A model generated the notes under the pieces. The model was not told the DNA's origin and ran no database searches. It saw only the letters and a program-made list of their open reading frames with translations. Shown here one piece after another: positions 10,698 to 19,741 of a stretch of DNA of 64,000 nucleotides. The stretch's first letter is position 1; the number at the start of each line of letters is the position of its first letter. This DNA comes from Hyphomicrobiales bacterium (lineage in GTDB: Bacteria; Pseudomonadota; Alphaproteobacteria; Rhizobiales; Xanthobacteraceae), in assembly GCA_009377695.1 (NCBI GenBank), contig WHTP01000011.1, forward strand, positions 1-64,000, read 5' to 3'. The translations under genes and the position numbers were made by a program.

Positions 10698-11093
10698 ATG
10701 GCCACCTTCCAATTCAATCTCGTCTCGCCGGAAAAGCTTCTGTTCAACGGCGAAGTCACGCAGGTCGACGTTCCGGGCTCGGAAGGCGATTTCGGCGTGC
10801 TCGCAGGACATTCGCCGTTCGTCACGACGCTGCGGCCGGGCATCCTCACGATGTATCGCGAGGGTGGCGCGCTGCGGGTCGCCGTCAGCGGCGGCTTCGC
10901 GGAGGTGAGCGACGCGGGGCTGACGGTGCTCGCCGACGTCGCCGTCCCGGTCGAGGACGTCAATCGTGACGCGTTCGCGGGCTTCGTCAAGGACGCCGAG
11001 GATGCCGCAGCGGCGGCGCCGGAGGGGCCACAGCGCGACAAGCTTACGCTGCGCGCCGATCAGTTGCGGCAGTTGCAGGCGACGCTGGCGTAG
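10698..11093 (+). CDS. atpC: F1F0 ATP synthase subunit epsilon
   Basis: A 131-residue subunit with the N-terminal beta-sandwich (FNLVSPEKLLFNGEV, GSEGDFGVLAGHSPF) and a C-terminal helical hairpin (about residues 95-131, DAEDAAAAAPEG onward). It sits on gamma and can inhibit ATP hydrolysis. The start ATG at 10698 was chosen because the family begins MATFQF; the open frame runs 19 codons further up into the repeat. It is the last gene of the operon. Confidence 0.96.
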   Translation: MATFQFNLVSPEKLLFNGEVTQVDVPGSEGDFGVLAGHSPFVTTLRPGILTMYREGGALRVAVSGGFAEVSDAGLTVLADVAVPVEDVNRDAFAGFVKDAEDAAAAAPEGPQRDKLTLRADQLRQLQATLA

Positions 11094-11110
11094 CGCCATT
11101 TTAATGGTTG

Positions 11111-11614
11111 CTACGCTTTCGCGAACCTCGTGAATTCCTGCACCACGCGATCGTAGACGGGGCGCTTGAACGGGATGATCAGCGCCGGCAGCTTGTCCAT
11201 TGACTCCCAGCGCCAGTCCAGGAATTCTGGCTTGTGACCGCCGGGCGGGTTCGCGATGTCGATCTCCGAATCATTGCCGGTGAAACGCAGCGCGTACCAT
11301 TTCTGCGTCTGGCCACGGTACTTGCCCTTCCAGGCCTCTCCGACGATCTCGCGCGGAATGTCGTAGCTCAGCCATTCCGGCACCTCGGCGAGCTTTTCGA
11401 CCGAGCGGATGCTGGTCTCCTCGTTGAGTTCGCGCAGTGCGGCCTTGTAGGTGTCCTCACCCTTGTCGACGCCGCCCTGCGGCATCTGCCAGGAATGCGT
11501 GTCATCGACGTGCTCGGGCCCGCCGCGCCGCTTACCGATGAAGACGCGGCCCTTGCGGTTGATCACCATGATCCCGACGCAAGGGCGATAGGGGAGGGAG
11601 TCGTAGTGGGCCAT
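11111..11614 (-). CDS. rppH: RNA pyrophosphohydrolase (Nudix family)
   Basis: A 167-residue Nudix hydrolase that removes pyrophosphate from the 5' end of mRNA and so starts decay. The Nudix box GxxxxxExxxxxxxREUxEE lies at residues 47-69 ([20 protein letters not shown]). The leader [11 protein letters not shown] and the [11 protein letters not shown] segment are typical of RppH. The start was set at 11612-11614, where the family begins; the upstream part of the frame is a repeat. It is convergent with atpC, 17 bases apart. Confidence 0.94.
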   Translation of the reverse strand: MAHYDSLPYRPCVGIMVINRKGRVFIGKRRGGPEHVDDTHSWQMPQGGVDKGEDTYKAALRELNEETSIRSVEKLAEVPEWLSYDIPREIVGEAWKGKYRGQTQKWYALRFTGNDSEIDIANPPGGHKPEFLDWRWESMDKLPALIIPFKRPVYDRVVQEFTRFAKA

Positions 11615-11716
11615 GCTGTCGTTCCGGGGCGAGCCTGGAATCCATATCACGGCGGCAACAAATTCGGGAGCGTGGATTCCGGGCTCGCGAATTGCGTTCG
11701 CGCCCTGGAGTAACAA
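11615..11716. repeat. REP-like repeat between the YibQ-like gene and rppH
   Basis: The segment holds GTCGTTCCGGGGCGAGCCTGG with GGAATCCAT and, in inverted order, GTGGATTCCGGGCTCGCG. The GGAATCCAT/ATGGATTCC pair also occurs in the repeats at 47709-47814, so these belong to one class. It fills the whole gap between two minus-strand genes. Confidence 0.7.
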
Positions 11717-12904
11717 TCAACTCGACTTGGCTCGCGTCGCCACCGCGGTGATGGGGACCAGTTGGATGCCGCGGCTTTCCGCGGCCTTGATCCAGCGCGA
11801 GATCCGGTCGATGGAGACCGGCAGCGCTCCGGCAAATCCGACCGCGGTACCGCGCGAGCGCGCGATGGTCTCGATGCGGCCGAGCGCTTTGTCGACGTCT
11901 GCCGGCGTCGGCACCTGATCGATGACGAGATCGGCTTTCGCGAAGGGCAGGTTGTTGGCGCCGGCGATCTGACTCGCGAGGCTGCGTGTCGCGGAGCCGT
12001 CGTCCACGTAGATCAGCCCGCGGGTCGCCGCCTCGCGCAGGACCGGCGCCATGCTCTGCTCCGATGCGCTGAAACGTCCGCCCATGGTGTTCACCAGGCC
12101 GACGTAGCCCTGGAAGCGGCTCATCACCCAATGCAGCCGGTCGAGGTTCTGTCCCGCGTCCATCGAAGAGAGGAGCGTGTGCGGACCCGGATCGTTGTCG
12201 GGATAGTCGAACGGCTCCATCGGGACCTGCAGCATGACCTCGTGCTCGGTTTCGCGCGCCCGGGCGACTTGTCGCTCGATGTCGCCGCCATACGGTGCAA
12301 ATGCGAAGGTCACCGGGCCCGGCAGCTTGCGCAATGCGTCGGCGGTGGTGTTCGCGCCGATGCCGAGACCGCCGATCACGATTGCGATACGCGGCCTGTT
12401 CGCCGTGTCGGCAGCCGCATGGACCGGGCGCGCGTAGGCGTCCGCTGGCCGCGTCCCGTCCTGCGCGATCTTCGGCAACGGCCCGTGACGCGATTGTTCG
12501 ATGAGGCGCCGGTCGCTGCCAGCAGCGCCCTGGCTATCGGGCGTTGCTGGGATGGTGACCTCGCGCCGACTGCCGTTGGAGCCGTCGATGATGGTGACGA
12601 TCTTCGTGTTGGCAGGCAGCGTTGGCACCGCTGGTGGCGTGGCCGGTACATCGTCTGGCGGGATTGCGGCAGGCGTCGTCGGTCCCTCCCGCGCGGCCAC
12701 CACGTCGGTTGCCAGGGTGGCAGGGGCGGTCGCCACCGGCTCGCCGCCGAACGGGTCGTTGGATACCATCGCCACGGCGACGAGCACGGCGACAGGCAGC
12801 GCCAATAAGGCCGCGATCACGGGCGGCCAGGGAAGGATCAGAGCCTCGCGGCGTTTGCGAACCCTGCCTTGTCCAAGCGGGGCGCTCAGATCGTCCGTGG
12901 TCAC
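11717..12904 (-). CDS. Divergent polysaccharide deacetylase family protein (YibQ-like, DUF610)
   Basis: A 395-residue protein with one N-terminal membrane anchor (residues 25-47, WPPVIAALLALPVAVLVAVAM), a low-complexity Ala/Pro/Thr linker to about 150, and a periplasmic domain. That domain starts at RPRIAIVIGGLGIG and holds FAFAPYGGDIERQVARARETEHEVMLQVPMEP and FQGYVGLVNTMGGRFSA, each typical of the DUF610 branch of NodB-like deacetylases. The branch is regularly found beside ctpA and envC and is thought to serve cell-wall maturation. It is separated from ctpA by a terminator-like hairpin. Confidence 0.88.
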   Translation of the reverse strand: MTTDDLSAPLGQGRVRKRREALILPWPPVIAALLALPVAVLVAVAMVSNDPFGGEPVATAPATLATDVVAAREGPTTPAAIPPDDVPATPPAVPTLPANTKIVTIIDGSNGSRREVTIPATPDSQGAAGSDRRLIEQSRHGPLPKIAQDGTRPADAYARPVHAAADTANRPRIAIVIGGLGIGANTTADALRKLPGPVTFAFAPYGGDIERQVARARETEHEVMLQVPMEPFDYPDNDPGPHTLLSSMDAGQNLDRLHWVMSRFQGYVGLVNTMGGRFSASEQSMAPVLREAATRGLIYVDDGSATRSLASQIAGANNLPFAKADLVIDQVPTPADVDKALGRIETIARSRGTAVGFAGALPVSIDRISRWIKAAESRGIQLVPITAVATRAKSS

Positions 12905-13040
12905 CGGTCAAATCTCGCGAATCAGCGGGGTCAAAATCGTACCTCAAGACTTGCACCGGAAGTCGTTAACCGCTCGTTTACCGCGCTACTCCGGCACCGC
13001 TAAAGCCGATGGCGGGCTCTGACAGGGAGAAGGCCAAAGC

Positions 13041-13068
13041 AAAGGGGCGGCCCGAAGACCGCCCCTTT
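13041..13068 (-). terminator. Terminator-like hairpin after ctpA
   Basis: AAAGGGGCGG (13041-13050) pairs perfectly with CCGCCCCTTT (13059-13068) around an eight-base loop. On the minus strand the 3' arm ends in CCCCTTT followed by GCTTTGG, giving a short U-tract. It lies 25 bases after the ctpA stop. Confidence 0.7.
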
Positions 13069-13092
13069 GGATCAGTGATAACTCTAACCGGC

Positions 13093-14418
13093 TCAGTTCG
13101 GCGTCGCCTTGGGATTGGCCGGATAAGCGGAGTTCTTCTGCACGCCGCGGATCAGGTCGAGCGCGAGTTGCCGTGCCTTGTCGTTCTTCGGATCGGGCGG
13201 CACATAGGACTGGGAGCCCGTCTGCTCCTGGCCCTCGGCTTTGAGGTGGCCGCGCAGCGAGGCTTCGCCGCGCGAGTTGTCCCGCGCCTTCAGCTCTTCC
13301 GGCACCTCCTGGAGGATCTCAATGTCAGGCGTGATGCCGCGCGCCTGGATCGAGCGGCCGGACGGGGTGAAGTAACGCGCAGTGGTGAGCCGCAGTGCGC
13401 CCTTGCCCTGGCCAAGCGGGATGATGGTCTGCACCGATCCCTTGCCGAACGAACGCGTGCCGATGACGGTTGCGCGGCGATGGTCCTGAAGCGCGCCGGC
13501 GACGATTTCCGACGCCGACGCCGAGCCGCCGTTGATCAGGATGATTATCGGCTTGCCGCGGGTGAGGTCGCCCGCCCGCGCGTTGAAGCGCTGAGTCTCG
13601 TCCGCGTTGCGGCCGCGGGTCGAGACGATCTCGCCTTTCTGAAGGAAGGCGTCCGCCACCGAGATCGCCTGATCAAGCAGGCCGCCCGGATTGTTGCGCA
13701 GGTCGAGGACGATGCCCTTAAGCTTGTCGCCGGACTGATTCACGATGTCGTTGATCGCGCGGCGCACGCCCTCGGTGGTCTGCTCGTTGAACTGCGAGAC
13801 GCGGATGTAGGCGACGTCGTCGCCCTCCATGTTGTTGCGCACCGAACGCACGCGGATGATGTCGCGCGTGATCGAGACCTCGACCGGCTTCTCGGCGCCC
13901 TTGCGCGTGATGCGAAGCTGGATGCGCGTGTTCACGGGGCCGCGCATCTTCTCGACCGCCTGATTGAGGGTGAGGCCCTGCACCGGCTCGCCGTCGAGAT
14001 GCGTGATGATGTCGTTCGCCATCACGCCGGCCTTCTGTGCGGGCGTCTCGTCGATCGGGGCGACGACCTTGATCAAGCCGTCTTCCATGGTGACCTCGAT
14101 GCCGAGGCCGCCGAACTCGCCGCGCGTCTGCACCTGCATGTCGCGGAAGCTCTTGGCGTCCATGTAGCTCGAATGCGGGTCGAGGCCCGCGAGCATCCCG
14201 TTGACCGCCGATTCGACCAGCTTGGCGTCGTCAGGCTTTTCCACATAGTCGGAGCGGACCCGTTCGAATACGTCGCCGAACAGGCTGAGCTGCCGGTAGG
14301 TGTCGGACGCCGCCGCTCGTGCGGGCGAGCCGTCGAACACGATGCGCGGCTGCGTGCCGATGAGCGTCAGGGCCGCACCTGCTGCTGCACCAAGGAGAAT
14401 GAGGGAAGTCTTGCGCAT
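13093..14418 (-). CDS. ctpA: Carboxy-terminal processing protease (S41 family)
   Basis: A 441-residue periplasmic serine protease. It has a signal sequence (residues 1-36), a PDZ domain (about 95-180: FGGLGIEVTMEDGLIKVVAPI) and an S41 core with the Ser/Lys dyad: Ser301 in GGSASASE and Lys326 in SFGKGSVQ, 25 residues apart as in Tsp/Prc. It trims C-termini of envelope proteins and, in this order, acts in cell-wall enzyme turnover. The ATG at 14416-14418 overlaps the envC stop (TAATG), so this start is preferred over one 13 codons upstream. Confidence 0.95.
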   Translation of the reverse strand: MRKTSLILLGAAAGAALTLIGTQPRIVFDGSPARAAASDTYRQLSLFGDVFERVRSDYVEKPDDAKLVESAVNGMLAGLDPHSSYMDAKSFRDMQVQTRGEFGGLGIEVTMEDGLIKVVAPIDETPAQKAGVMANDIITHLDGEPVQGLTLNQAVEKMRGPVNTRIQLRITRKGAEKPVEVSITRDIIRVRSVRNNMEGDDVAYIRVSQFNEQTTEGVRRAINDIVNQSGDKLKGIVLDLRNNPGGLLDQAISVADAFLQKGEIVSTRGRNADETQRFNARAGDLTRGKPIIILINGGSASASEIVAGALQDHRRATVIGTRSFGKGSVQTIIPLGQGKGALRLTTARYFTPSGRSIQARGITPDIEILQEVPEELKARDNSRGEASLRGHLKAEGQEQTGSQSYVPPDPKNDKARQLALDLIRGVQKNSAYPANPKATPN

Positions 14419-15896
14419 TATCCGCGAACCTTCTCGCTGTCGCTTGCTGCCCACCACGGGCTCGAGTCCACAGGAGTTCCGTCCTTACGGAACTCCACGT
14501 ACAAAATGGGTTGCCCCGAGCCGGTCGCAATGGCGGTGGGCGTTACGGTTCGTCCACCCATCACCGCGACGGGCTCACCCGTCACCACAAACTGCCCCAG
14601 ATCAACGGAAATCCGATCCATCCCCGCCAGCAACACATGATACCCGTCGCCGGCATTGAGGATCAAGAGTTGGCCGTAATTGCGGAAAGGTCCGGCATAA
14701 ACAACCCAGCCATCACACGGAGCTGTGATCTGAGCGCCGGGCCGGGCGGAGATGGAGAGGCCTTTTTCGTGGCCACCGACCCCGTCAGCCGCCCCATATT
14801 CCCTGATTCGCACCCCGTTCACCGGAAGGCGTAAAGTTCCCTTGGCCCGGGCGAACGGAATCGCTGGGGCAAGGCGGCCCGGGTCCTTGAGAGCTGCCAG
14901 ATTGCTGCGGGCGTCGGTCGGCTTTTTGTCCTGGACGCCGCGGGCCGCCAGCCGTGCCGCGCGTGTCGTTCGGTCGAGTTCCTGCTCGAGCTTACCGATG
15001 AGTTCCTGCAGGTCTTCAGATCGCCGCCCCAGTTGCGCTGCGCGCTCGCGCTCGGCCGTCAGCGCTTTCTCGACCTCCGCCTGCTGCTTCCGGCGGTGCG
15101 CGGTCAGTGCCGTGAGCTGGGTGTGATCGTCCGCCAGCGCAACGCGGTTCTTCTCGAGATTAGCACGCTCGGCCGCGATCTCCTCGCGCACCGACGCCAG
15201 CGCCGAGAGGTCGTTGGCCAGCTGGTCGAGGTCCTGCCGCATCTCCGGCAGCACGGCGCCGAACAGGATCGCCGATCGCACCGATTGCAGGGCATCCTCC
15301 GGGGTCACCAGCATGGCGGGCGGCGGATGGCGGCCGATGCGCTGCAGCGCCGCCAGCACATTGGAGATGACGTGGCGGCGGGCGTCGAGCGAGCCGCGCA
15401 AGGTCCGTTCCTTCTCGTCGAGCGGTGGCAGGCGCTGTTCGGCGGTCGCGATCTGCTGCTCGACCGCGCGCACGCGTGCGGCGGCGTCGATGAGCTGCTG
15501 GTTGAGCTTGCGGCGGTCGGCGCCGATCTCGTCGATCTTGCGGCGCAGGCTGGCTTCGGCCTCGCGCGCCTTGTTCTGCTCGCCGCGGATGATCTGCAGT
15601 TCACGATCGCGTTGCTTAAGCGCGTCGAGCTTAGGCGATCCTTTGACGGCAGGCGGCGGCGCCTTGGTTTCCGGTGGTGCCGCGTCAGCCGGAGGAGCGC
15701 CGGCCGGGGGGCTGCCAGTATTAGGAACATCGAGGTACGGCACCTGATACGGTACTTGATATGGTACTTGGCCGGGCGTGCGCTGCGGCGCTTGCGCCGA
15801 CGTCGCGATGATCCATGGCGGCACCGCGACGAGCGCTGCCGCGATCAAGAGGCCGGATGCGGGGCGCCGCCGCTGCATCAGAATGGGAATCATCAA
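14418..15896 (-). CDS. envC: Murein hydrolase activator EnvC-like (coiled coil plus degenerate LytM)
   Basis: A 492-residue protein with a signal peptide (to about residue 35), a Pro/Ala-rich stretch with VPYQ repeats, a long coiled coil (about 80-330, rich in E, R, K, A and L), and a C-terminal LytM/M23 domain (about 355-470). Zinc ligands are lost: the first motif reads GGHEKGLSISA and the HxH motif reads YHVLLAG. This matches EnvC-type activators, which turn on amidases at the division site instead of cutting murein. It is coupled to ctpA by a one-base stop/start overlap. Confidence 0.9.
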   Translation of the reverse strand: MMIPILMQRRRPASGLLIAAALVAVPPWIIATSAQAPQRTPGQVPYQVPYQVPYLDVPNTGSPPAGAPPADAAPPETKAPPPAVKGSPKLDALKQRDRELQIIRGEQNKAREAEASLRRKIDEIGADRRKLNQQLIDAAARVRAVEQQIATAEQRLPPLDEKERTLRGSLDARRHVISNVLAALQRIGRHPPPAMLVTPEDALQSVRSAILFGAVLPEMRQDLDQLANDLSALASVREEIAAERANLEKNRVALADDHTQLTALTAHRRKQQAEVEKALTAERERAAQLGRRSEDLQELIGKLEQELDRTTRAARLAARGVQDKKPTDARSNLAALKDPGRLAPAIPFARAKGTLRLPVNGVRIREYGAADGVGGHEKGLSISARPGAQITAPCDGWVVYAGPFRNYGQLLILNAGDGYHVLLAGMDRISVDLGQFVVTGEPVAVMGGRTVTPTAIATGSGQPILYVEFRKDGTPVDSSPWWAASDSEKVRG

Positions 15897-16284
15897 TGCC
15901 GATTATGCAAGAAGGAGACCGCTTGCGCACTCCATCGTCACGATTGGTACGGCATTAAGACGAAGGCCAGTGTCCCGATTCCGAAGTTCGTACCATTTCG
16001 CAGCGGCTCGCCGCGAGAATGATGCGGACTTCTGAGCCGCCACACCAGTGACAACCGGGAACGTGGTGAATACGCGGGCCCGACCCAGCCTTCGCTGCTG
16101 TGACTTCCCGCCGCGCGCAGCAGGCCTCAAGAATGCAAAAGCATCGCGTTGCGGCGATCATCAAAAATAGAAAAACCCATTCGTCGGCTGCCGATATATT
16201 GGTATCTTATTCTTTTCATTGCGTAATTTGAACCGCCCTATAGATTTTCATTCCAAAGACAATGGTTCGCAGGACGTTTGATCA
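15897..16284. promoter_or_regulatory. Divergent intergenic region envC / cysG
   Basis: A stretch of 388 bases. Its envC side holds a chimeric copy of the CTAG repeat (15967-16048). Its cysG side (about 16140-16260) is markedly AT-rich (AAAAATAGAAAAACCC, ATATATTGGTATCTTATTC) and probably contains the promoter and the sulfur-regulator site of the cys operon. No exact consensus could be assigned. Confidence 0.5.
15967..16048. repeat. CTAG-repeat family, copy 2 (chimeric single hairpin)
   Basis: The left half is hairpin A's left arm (AGTGTCCCGATTCCGAAG, TTCGTACCATTTCGC); the right half is hairpin B's right arm (GAATGATGCGGACTTCTGA, GCCGCCACACCAG). The middle is missing, as if the two halves recombined or an internal segment was deleted. 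Ends have drifted from CTAG to CCAG. Confidence 0.8.
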
Positions 16285-17700
16285 ATGCGTTTTCTCCCGG
16301 TCTTCATGGATGTCGCCAGCGGTCCCGTGGCGCTCGTCGGTTCGAGCGAGCACGCGATCAACAAGCTGCGCCTGCTGCTCGCCGCGCGCGCGACCGTGCG
16401 CTGGTACCCCGGCCACACCGACGTCGCCGATGAGATCGTGCAGGCGGCTGCCTCGCCGGGGCGGCTCGAGGTCGACGTCCACGACCCCTTGTCTGCGAAT
16501 CTTACGGGCTCAATGGCGGTCGTGAGCGCGACCGGCGACGCGCGCGACGAGAAAATTTCTGCGCGCGCCCGTGCGGCCGGTATCCCGGTGAACGTCGTCG
16601 ACCGTGCTGATCTCTCGACCTTTGTGTTTCCCGCGATCGTCGACCGTGGCGACGTCGTGGTGGCGATCGGCACCAGCGGGCTTGCGCCGGTGCTGGCGCG
16701 GCGGCTGCGGGAGCGCATCGAGGCGGTCGTGCCCGCGCGCATCGGCGATCTCGCGGCCTTGATGGGCCGCTATCGTCGCCGTGTCGCCGAAGCCAAGCTG
16801 ACGCTGTCGCCGCGTGCCTTCTGGCAAAAGGTCGTCGACGGTCCGATCGGTGCGGCGGTACTCGCCGGCCGTTACGCGCGCGCCGAGGCCGAGCTCGTGC
16901 GCAGCATCGATGCCGGCGGTGGTCGTGATTCGGGCAACAATGTAGGCACAGTGTTCCTGGTGGGCGCAGGGCCGGGCGATCCCGATCTGCTCACACTGCG
17001 CGCGCTGCAGGTGCTGCAGGACGCTGACATCGTCTTCCACGATGAGCTTGTCACCGAAGCGGTGCTTGACCGCGTGCGGCGCGACGCCAAGCGTGTCTTC
17101 GTCGGCAAGCGTCGCGGCGAGCCCGGCATCGGACAGGACGAGATCAATCGCCGGCTGGTCGACGCCGCGCGTGCGGGCCGCAAGGTCGTACGCCTGAAGG
17201 GCGGCGACGCCTTCGTGTTCGGGCGTGGCGGCGAAGAGATGGAGCGTCTGCGCGAGCAGAATATTCCGATCGTCATCGTGCCCGGCATCACCGCAGCGCT
17301 CGGCTGCGCCGCCGAAGTGGAGCTGCCGCTCACCTTCCGCAACGAGGCGACGCGGCTCTCATTCGTCACCGCCCATCGCGCCGATGAGGCCGCCGGCGTG
17401 GATTGGACCGGTCTATCCGACAAGCAGACCACGGTGGTGGTCTATATGGGCCTCGCCTCGGCTGCGGCGGTGCGCGACGGACTGGTCAAGGCCGGACGCG
17501 ATCCGGCGACCCCGGCCGCAGTGCTCGCCCGCGGTACGCGGCCGGACTCGCGCGCCGTGGTCGGACGCCTGGATGATCTTCCGAAACTCGCCGCCGCTGC
17601 CGGCGAGGGGCCAGCCTTGCTGGTCGTCGGCGATGTGGTCGCGCACTCGGCACCCTGGCGCGAGACCCTCGAATTCTTGAACGCGCAGGTGGCCGCATGA
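16285..17700 (+). CDS. cysG: Siroheme synthase (precorrin-2 dehydrogenase/ferrochelatase plus uroporphyrinogen-III methyltransferase)
   Basis: A 471-residue fusion. Residues 1-~205 form the dehydrogenase/ferrochelatase part with NVVD (catalytic Asp near 100) and PAIVDRGDVVVAIGTSG. Residues ~215-465 form the SAM-dependent methyltransferase, with VFLVGAGPGDPDLLTLRA, RLKGGDAFVFGRGGEE and VPGITAALG. The product siroheme is the cofactor of CysI encoded downstream. The NAD loop reads VGSSEHAINK instead of the usual GGGxVAxRK, so NAD binding may differ. The next gene overlaps by four bases (ATGA). Confidence 0.95.
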   Translation: MRFLPVFMDVASGPVALVGSSEHAINKLRLLLAARATVRWYPGHTDVADEIVQAAASPGRLEVDVHDPLSANLTGSMAVVSATGDARDEKISARARAAGIPVNVVDRADLSTFVFPAIVDRGDVVVAIGTSGLAPVLARRLRERIEAVVPARIGDLAALMGRYRRRVAEAKLTLSPRAFWQKVVDGPIGAAVLAGRYARAEAELVRSIDAGGGRDSGNNVGTVFLVGAGPGDPDLLTLRALQVLQDADIVFHDELVTEAVLDRVRRDAKRVFVGKRRGEPGIGQDEINRRLVDAARAGRKVVRLKGGDAFVFGRGGEEMERLREQNIPIVIVPGITAALGCAAEVELPLTFRNEATRLSFVTAHRADEAAGVDWTGLSDKQTTVVVYMGLASAAAVRDGLVKAGRDPATPAAVLARGTRPDSRAVVGRLDDLPKLAAAAGEGPALLVVGDVVAHSAPWRETLEFLNAQVAA

Positions 17701-18011
17701 CCTCTCCGCACGAACAGAAGAAACGCAAGGTCAACGGGTCCGTGGTCGTCACCGCCAATCGGCTCGGCGACGGCGCGGTGGTCTATCGCACCGTGAACAA
17801 CGACTGGACGACTGATCTCGCATCCGCCGCGGTTGTGGCCGCGCCGGCCGCTGCCGTGCTGCTGCAGAGCGCGGAAGCCGACAGCGTGCGCGCCGTCGGT
17901 CCTTACATCGCGCCGGTCGAGGTGGCGGCGGGCAACCGCGTGCTGCCGGGCAATCTGCGCGAGCGCATCCGGTTGGCCGGTCCAACTTTCACGCTGCCGG
18001 GCGCGGCGTAA
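17697..18011 (+). CDS. DUF2849 domain protein of the cys operon
   Basis: A 104-residue protein with the DUF2849 pattern: VNGSVVVTANRLGDGAVVYRT early, a central alanine-rich part, and a C-terminal RVLPGNLRERIRLAGPTF. The family occurs in alphaproteobacteria between cysG and the sulfite reductase gene, so a role in assembly or electron supply of the reductase is inferred but not known. Its start overlaps the cysG stop. Confidence 0.88.
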   Translation: MTSPHEQKKRKVNGSVVVTANRLGDGAVVYRTVNNDWTTDLASAAVVAAPAAAVLLQSAEADSVRAVGPYIAPVEVAAGNRVLPGNLRERIRLAGPTFTLPGAA

Positions 18012-18015
18012 CATC

Positions 18016-18058
18016 TCGTGCATGAGCGCGAATAAACGAAAACCGGCTTCGGGAAAAG
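18016..18058. repeat. Palindromic repeat fragment between DUF2849 and cysI
   Basis: CATGAGCGCGAATAAACGAAAACCGGCTTCGGGAAAAG resembles the class seen at 2120-2170 and 63750-63797 (GAGCATG...CGAAAACCGG..TTCGGGAAAAG). It fills the 71-base gap. Confidence 0.5.
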
Positions 18059-18082
18059 TAACAGCAAGAAAAGCGTTAGACG

Positions 18083-19741
18083 ATGTACCGCTACGACGAA
18101 TTGGATCAGGCGCTGGTGGACCAGCGCGTCTCGGAATTCCGCGACCAGGTGAGCCGCAGACTCTCCGGCGAGCTGACCGAGGACGAGTTCAAGCTTTTGC
18201 GCCTGATGAACGGCGTCTATCTGCAGCTCCATGCCTACATGCTGCGGATCGCGATCCCCTACGGCACGCTGTCGTCCGAGCAAATGCGCATGCTCGCCCA
18301 TGTGGCGCGCCGCTACGACCGTGGCTACGGCCACTTCACCACGCGGCAGAACATCCAGTTCAACTGGATCAAGCTCGAAGAGATGCCGGACACGCTCGCC
18401 GACCTTGCCAAGGTCGGCATGCATGCCATGCAGACCTCGGGCAATTGCGTGCGCAACATCACCACCGATCAATGGGCGGGCGTCGCCGCCGACGAGATCG
18501 AAGACCCGCGCATCTGGGCGGAGGTGCTGCGGCAACATTCGACCATGCACCCGGAGTTCACGTTTCTGCCGCGCAAGTTCAAGATCGCGATCACCGCCGC
18601 CGCGCATGACCGTGCCGCAGTCAAGGTGCATGACATCGGCCTGCGGATGCTCCGCAACAGCGCGGGCGAGCTTGGCTTCGAGGTGATGGTCGGCGGCGGG
18701 CTCGGCCGCACGCCATTCATCGGCAAGACCATCAAGCCGTTTCTGCCGACGCGCGACTTCCTGAGCTACGTCGAGGCAATCTTGCGAACCTACAACCAGT
18801 ATGGCCGCCGCGACAATATCTACAAGGCGCGCATCAAGATCCTGGTGCACGAGCTTGGCGCGGATAAATTCGCCGCCGAGGTCGAGAATGAATGGAACAC
18901 GATCAAGGAGGGCGCGCTGGCGCTCGATCCCGCGGTGGTCGCCGATATTGCCGCGCGCTTTATTTACCCCAACTACGAGCGGCTCGAGGACAATCCAGCG
19001 GCGCTCGCACGCGCCCGCAAGGAGGACCGCGCCTTCGCGGTGTGGCTCGACAATTCGGTCTCGAACCACAAGCAGCCGGGGTATGCGATCGTCACGCTGT
19101 CGCTCAAGCCGACCGGCGCGCCTCCCGGCGACGCCACCGCAGACCAGATGGACGCCATCGCCGACCTCGCCGACCGCTATAGCTTCGGCGAGATCAGGGT
19201 CGGCCACGAACAGAACCTGGTGCTGCCAAATGTTGCGCAACGTGACTTGCTTGAGCTCTGGCAGCAGCTCGAAGCGCATGAGCTTGCGACGCCGAATGTC
19301 GGGCTCGTGTCCGACATCATCGCCTGTCCCGGGCTCGACTATTGCACCCTCGCCAATGCGCGCTCGATCCCGGTTGCGCAGGAGCTGACCAAGCGGTTCG
19401 GCGACCACGCGCTGGCGAAGACGATCGGGCGCCTGCACATCAACATCTCCGGCTGCATCAATGCCTGCGGTCACCACCATGTGGGCCACATCGGCATCCT
19501 CGGCGTCGAAAAGAACGGTGAGGAGTTCTATCAGATCACGCTCGGTGGCCGCGCCGACGAGGGTGCCAAGCTCGGTGCGCTGCTCGGGCCCGCGGTGCGC
19601 TACGGCGAGGTTGCCGACGTCGTCGAGGACGTCGTCGCCGCCTATGTGGAGTTGCGCGAGCGGCCCGAGGAACTGTTCGTCGACACCGTCAAGCGCATCG
19701 GCGTCGAGCCTTTCAAGGAGCGCGTCTATGCCACTCGTTAA
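18083..19741 (+). CDS. cysI: Siroheme-dependent nitrite/sulfite reductase
   Basis: A 552-residue reductase that makes sulfide from sulfite in six electron steps. The 4Fe-4S/siroheme cysteines are Cys415 and Cys421 (CPGLDYC) and Cys458 and Cys462 (CINAC), with the GCINACGHHHVGHIGILG signature. The N-terminal half has the GHFTTRQNIQFNWI motif that lines the siroheme pocket. The operon context (cysG, DUF2849, DUF934) favours sulfite over nitrite. The following gene overlaps its 3' end by 14 bases. Confidence 0.94.
   Translation: MYRYDELDQALVDQRVSEFRDQVSRRLSGELTEDEFKLLRLMNGVYLQLHAYMLRIAIPYGTLSSEQMRMLAHVARRYDRGYGHFTTRQNIQFNWIKLEEMPDTLADLAKVGMHAMQTSGNCVRNITTDQWAGVAADEIEDPRIWAEVLRQHSTMHPEFTFLPRKFKIAITAAAHDRAAVKVHDIGLRMLRNSAGELGFEVMVGGGLGRTPFIGKTIKPFLPTRDFLSYVEAILRTYNQYGRRDNIYKARIKILVHELGADKFAAEVENEWNTIKEGALALDPAVVADIAARFIYPNYERLEDNPAALARARKEDRAFAVWLDNSVSNHKQPGYAIVTLSLKPTGAPPGDATADQMDAIADLADRYSFGEIRVGHEQNLVLPNVAQRDLLELWQQLEAHELATPNVGLVSDIIACPGLDYCTLANARSIPVAQELTKRFGDHALAKTIGRLHINISGCINACGHHHVGHIGILGVEKNGEEFYQITLGGRADEGAKLGALLGPAVRYGEVADVVEDVVAAYVELRERPEELFVDTVKRIGVEPFKERVYATR

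Noticed and set aside
13009-14640. A 543-codon plus frame opposite ctpA and the end of envC
   Set aside because: Shadow of ctpA, whose Ser/Lys dyad and PDZ domain are clear on the minus strand.
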